Positions 6,128-8,078 of a stretch of DNA of 8,078 bases are shown here, in pieces. The notes under the pieces are model-generated. The model made no database searches, was not told the DNA's origin, and worked only from the letters and a program-made list of their open reading frames with translations. Position 1 is the stretch's first letter. Each line of letters begins with the position of its first letter. The position numbers and the translations under genes are program-made. Source of the stretch: Candidatus Methylomirabilota bacterium (GTDB lineage: Bacteria > Methylomirabilota > Methylomirabilia > Methylomirabilales > 2-02-FULL-66-22); contig JACQXP010000193.1 in the NCBI GenBank assembly GCA_016208645.1, positions 1-8,078 on the forward strand, given 5' to 3'.

Positions 6128-6655
6128 ATGGGCAACGCCCTCCTGATCACGGGTGCGCCGGGCTCCGGAAAGACCACGGTGATCCGCGGCGTGATCGCCG
6201 GGCTGCCCGTCCGCGCCGGCGGCTTCGTGACGGAAGAGATCCGCGAGGGCGGCGAGCGCGTCGGCTTCCGGGTGAGCGCCCTGGACGGGCGGGCCGGGAT
6301 CCTGGCCCACGTCAAGGCGGTGAGAGGGCCCCGGGTCGGCCGGTACCAGGTGGACGTGGCGGCCTTCGAGGACGTGGGGGTGGCCGCCCTGGAGTCGGCG
6401 ATCGGCCAGGCCGATCTGATCGTGGTGGACGAGATCGGCAAGATGGAACTCTGCTCCCCCCGGTTCATCCAGGCCCTGGAGGCCGCGCTGGCGTCCAAGA
6501 AGCCCCTCCTGGGCACGATCCTCCAGGCGCCGCACCCGTGGCTCGACCAGTTGAAACGACGCCCCACGGTGGAGCTGTACCGACTCACCGAGCGGAACCG
6601 CGAGGATCTCACGGACGCCCTCCTCGCCCGCCTGCGGACCGAGGTGCGGCAATGA
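6128..6655 (+). CDS. Nucleoside-triphosphatase, THEP1 family (DUF265)
   Basis: 175 residues, the standard length of the family. Walker A GAPGSGKTT is at 9-17, the family block GGFVTEEIREGGERVGF at 31-47, Walker B LIVVDEIGKMEL at 97-108 (D101, E102), and a C-terminal TERNREDL at 154-161 recalls the conserved NR motif. THEP1 proteins hydrolyse NTPs slowly and have a RecA-like or adenylate-kinase-like fold; their cellular role is unknown. No signal or membrane segment is seen, so it is probably cytoplasmic. ATG 6128 is the first possible ATG in frame after the TGA at 6086. Its Shine-Dalgarno is weak (GGGG near 6109-6112), suggesting dependence on upstream translation. Its TGA overlaps the ATG of the ureohydrolase gene (6652-6655). 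Confidence 0.92.
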   Translation: MGNALLITGAPGSGKTTVIRGVIAGLPVRAGGFVTEEIREGGERVGFRVSALDGRAGILAHVKAVRGPRVGRYQVDVAAFEDVGVAALESAIGQADLIVVDEIGKMELCSPRFIQALEAALASKKPLLGTILQAPHPWLDQLKRRPTVELYRLTERNREDLTDALLARLRTEVRQ

Positions 6656-7575
6656 CCCTGCCCTTCACCGGCATCCCCACCTTCGCCAAGGTGCCCCGCT
6701 ACGACCCGGCCGAGGCCCCCACCCCCCACGTCGCGATCCTCGGCATCCCGACCGATGAGGGCGCGACGCAGCATCCGGGCGCCCGCTACGGCCCCCGGGC
6801 GATCCGCGAGGCCTCGACCCAGTTCCCCTACTACAAACGCGGGCGGGGCTACTACGACCCCGAGCGGGACCGACCCATGCTGGCGGAGCTGGAGCTGCGC
6901 GACGCCGGCGACGTGGAGGTCGTCCCCACGCTTTTCGAGGAGAACGCCAAGCGGATCGCCGAGGCGGTGGCCGGGCTGCTCTCCCGCGGGGTCTTCCCCG
7001 TCTGCCTGGGCGGGGACCACAGCGTGACGGCCGCCATCCTGCCGGCCTTTTCGGACACGCCCATCCACCTGGTGCAGATCGACGCCCACATGGATTTCGC
7101 GGACCGCCTCTCCGGCGCGCCCGGGACCCACGCCAGCCCCATGCGCCGGGCCCGCGAACTCGCCCACGTGCAGAGCCTCACGCAGGTCGGCATCCGGAGC
7201 ATCGTGTCGAGCACGGATGATTACGCGGCGGCCAGGGAGCTCGGCAATCGCATCGTCACCACGGAGGACGTGCTGGAGCGGCCGGGGCACGACTGGTGGG
7301 CCGATCTCACGGGGGACGCCTATCTCACCCTGGACATTGATGCCTTCGACCCGGCCGCCGCCCCCGGCACCGGCTTTGCGGAGCCGGGGGGCCTCCAGTT
7401 CCGCGACGTGGCCCGGTTGCTCACGACGCTGACGAGGCGCCTTCGCCTCCGGGGGATGGACGTGGTCGAGGTGAATCCCTACCTGGATGCCTCCCGGCGC
7501 ACGGCCCTTCTCGCCGCGCGGACGATCCTGGAGGCCCTGAGTTGCATCTTCGATCCCCCCATCTCTCACCCCTGA
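6652..7575 (+). CDS. Agmatinase/ureohydrolase family protein
   Basis: 307 residues, normal for agmatinase. Ureohydrolases cleave a guanidino group to urea plus an amine; agmatinase makes putrescine from agmatine. All binuclear-metal ligands are present: H123 in GGDHS (120-124), D144, H146 and D148 in DAHMD, and D228 and D230 in LDIDAFDP, with the guanidinium-contacting Glu probably E273 in MDVVEVNPYLD. The N-terminal block GIPTDEGATQHPGARYGP matches the family but has Q-H where many members have R-P or R-S before the GARxGP part. Guanidinobutyrase, guanidinopropionase, formimidoylglutamase or guanidine hydrolase cannot be excluded. The start overlaps the NTPase stop (ATGA), implying coupled translation. 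It is the last gene of the operon; the frame is open further upstream only as an artefact of high GC. Confidence 0.92.
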   Translation: MTLPFTGIPTFAKVPRYDPAEAPTPHVAILGIPTDEGATQHPGARYGPRAIREASTQFPYYKRGRGYYDPERDRPMLAELELRDAGDVEVVPTLFEENAKRIAEAVAGLLSRGVFPVCLGGDHSVTAAILPAFSDTPIHLVQIDAHMDFADRLSGAPGTHASPMRRARELAHVQSLTQVGIRSIVSSTDDYAAARELGNRIVTTEDVLERPGHDWWADLTGDAYLTLDIDAFDPAAAPGTGFAEPGGLQFRDVARLLTTLTRRLRLRGMDVVEVNPYLDASRRTALLAARTILEALSCIFDPPISHP

Positions 7576-7710
7576 TCCGGGACCAGCGCCCGTGCCGCCC
7601 AGGCTCTTCCTGGATGCGTCGGGATCCCGGAAACAGACCGGTGGCCTGGCCTCCACGAACCCAAACAACACAGCAAGGGATGTTGGCGACCGTTTGAGTC
7701 CGAATTGTCC

Positions 7711-7739
7711 TTGACACGTACAGGGGCGCATGGTAGGAG
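7711..7739 (+). promoter_or_regulatory. Possible sigma70 promoter with extended -10
   Basis: A perfect -35 TTGACA (7711-7716) is followed after 17 bases by TAGGAG (7734-7739, 3 of 6 matches to TATAAT), preceded by TGG (7731-7733), which fits an extended -10 (TGn). Transcription would start near 7746. The weak -10 overlaps an AGGAGG sequence that could instead be a Shine-Dalgarno site, so only one reading is likely to be right. Confidence 0.4.
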
Positions 7740-7740
7740 G
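7735..7740 (+). promoter_or_regulatory. Consensus Shine-Dalgarno sequence before a TTG codon
   Basis: AGGAGG lies 8 bases before TTG at 7749, the ideal spacing, and the TTG opens the frame that runs to the window end. This is the main argument for that start. It conflicts with the overlapping candidate -10 box. Confidence 0.4.
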
Positions 7741-7748
7741 ACTCAGGT

Positions 7749-8078
7749 TTGCGGAGGGCGGCACGCCGCCGTCACGTTCTTCCCCTCCGGAACGGCCCCA
7801 GCAGGATGGATCACACGTCGAGCCTCGGTCCCCGGAACGGCGGATCCTCTCCTTCCGCCGCCTGGTGGACTGCGCTCCTGGACACGATCACCCGCTTGCG
7901 CCGCAGGCAGAGCCCGCCTGCCGCGGCTTCACTCAGTGTGGACTCATCCCAGACCGCGCCAGGTGCGCCCGCCGGATTCCCCCATGCTGAACTCATCCAG
8001 GCAGTCCTCCGGCGCTATGCCACGCTCCTCGAAGTCCCCTTGAGCTTCCGCACCGGCGCCAACGGCTACTCCCGGCCG
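7749..8078 (+). CDS. Hypothetical protein, 3' partial
   Basis: The frame is open from after TAG at 7734-7736 to the end of the window. TTG at 7749 has AGGAGG 8 bases upstream; ATG at 7806 is the alternative and would be preferred if the candidate promoter at 7711 is real. From 7806, 91 codons are visible with about 78% G/C at third positions, supporting coding. The visible protein has a Ser/Pro/Gly-rich start, a short helical part AAWWTALLDTITRLRRRQ, a Ser/Ala/Pro-rich linker, and a better-ordered stretch HAELIQAVLRRYATLLEVPL followed by SFRTGANGYSRP at the edge. I do not recognise a family. The part from TTG to ATG is Arg-rich and may not be translated. There is no signal peptide. Confidence 0.45.
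   Translation, partial: MRRAARRRHVLPLRNGPSRMDHTSSLGPRNGGSSPSAAWWTALLDTITRLRRRQSPPAAASLSVDSSQTAPGAPAGFPHAELIQAVLRRYATLLEVPLSFRTGANGYSRP

Larger units (their letters stand above)
7576..7748. other. Intergenic region after the ureohydrolase gene
   Basis: 173 bases with lower GC in the 7660-7715 part than in the neighbouring genes. It contains a self-complementary decamer CGGGATCCCG (7620-7629) and a 7-bp inverted repeat, TCCGGGA (7576-7582) with TCCCGGA (7625-7631), too widely spaced and without a U-tract to be called a terminator. A promoter-like and a ribosome-binding-like signal lie at its end. I see no RNA gene. Confidence 0.5.

Noticed and set aside
6070..6651. Extension of the ureohydrolase frame from GTG 6070
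   Set aside because: It lies over the THEP1 gene in another frame and gives low-complexity Arg/Gly-rich sequence.
7620..7629. CGGGATCCCG palindrome as operator or terminator
   Set aside because: It is only ten bases with no loop or U-tract, and such palindromes arise readily in GC-rich DNA.
5803..7764. 653-codon open frame on the minus strand
   Set aside because: It runs antisense through three well-supported genes. The product has Arg/Ala/Pro-rich composition and no recognisable motif.
1..8078. CRISPR arrays, tRNA/rRNA genes, insertion sequences
   Set aside because: I saw no regularly spaced repeats, no cloverleaf-like segments in the gaps, and no transposase motifs or terminal inverted repeats.

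Overview
The window is 8,078 bases of very GC-rich DNA, densely coding, with almost every gene on the plus strand and strong G/C bias at third codon positions. Protein families and base composition suggest a free-living, high-GC Gram-negative-type bacterium, perhaps from an environmental lineage such as Methylomirabilota/Rokubacteria or a high-GC deltaproteobacterial group. This placement is a guess from style, not a match. No mobile element, CRISPR array or RNA gene was found.

Region 1 (1-2454) is the 3' part of a large DNA-repair type protein: an MrfA/YprA-like superfamily 2 helicase with its cysteine cluster, fused to a C-terminal DEDD-type 3'-5' exonuclease domain. The helicase Walker A region lies before the window. 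A sigma70-like promoter with a perfect TATAAT lies inside the last codons of this frame and probably drives the next gene. Region 2 (2500-3117) is a PmtA/UbiE-type methyltransferase, likely acting on phospholipids. Region 3 (3195-4421) is MoeA, the molybdate-insertion enzyme of molybdenum cofactor synthesis, preceded by a perfect 10-bp hairpin that ends 6 bases before its start codon.

Region 4 (4495-7575) is a compact operon: an exported bifunctional-nuclease (DUF151) family protein, an exported or membrane-anchored TPR protein, a 49-residue single-span membrane protein missed by length filters, a THEP1-family NTPase, and an agmatinase/ureohydrolase. Three of its four junctions are ATGA stop/start overlaps, so translation is probably coupled. 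The fourth is a 39-base gap in which the small protein and the NTPase share a reading frame with a single TGA between them. The first three products point to the cell envelope and the last two are cytoplasmic. No shared pathway is evident.

Region 5 (7576-8078) is a short non-coding stretch with competing promoter and Shine-Dalgarno signals, followed by the start of an unidentified gene that runs off the end.

The window holds no clearly new defence or mobile system. The most unusual items are the helicase-exonuclease fusion, the hidden small membrane protein and its coupled operon, and the hairpin in front of moeA.
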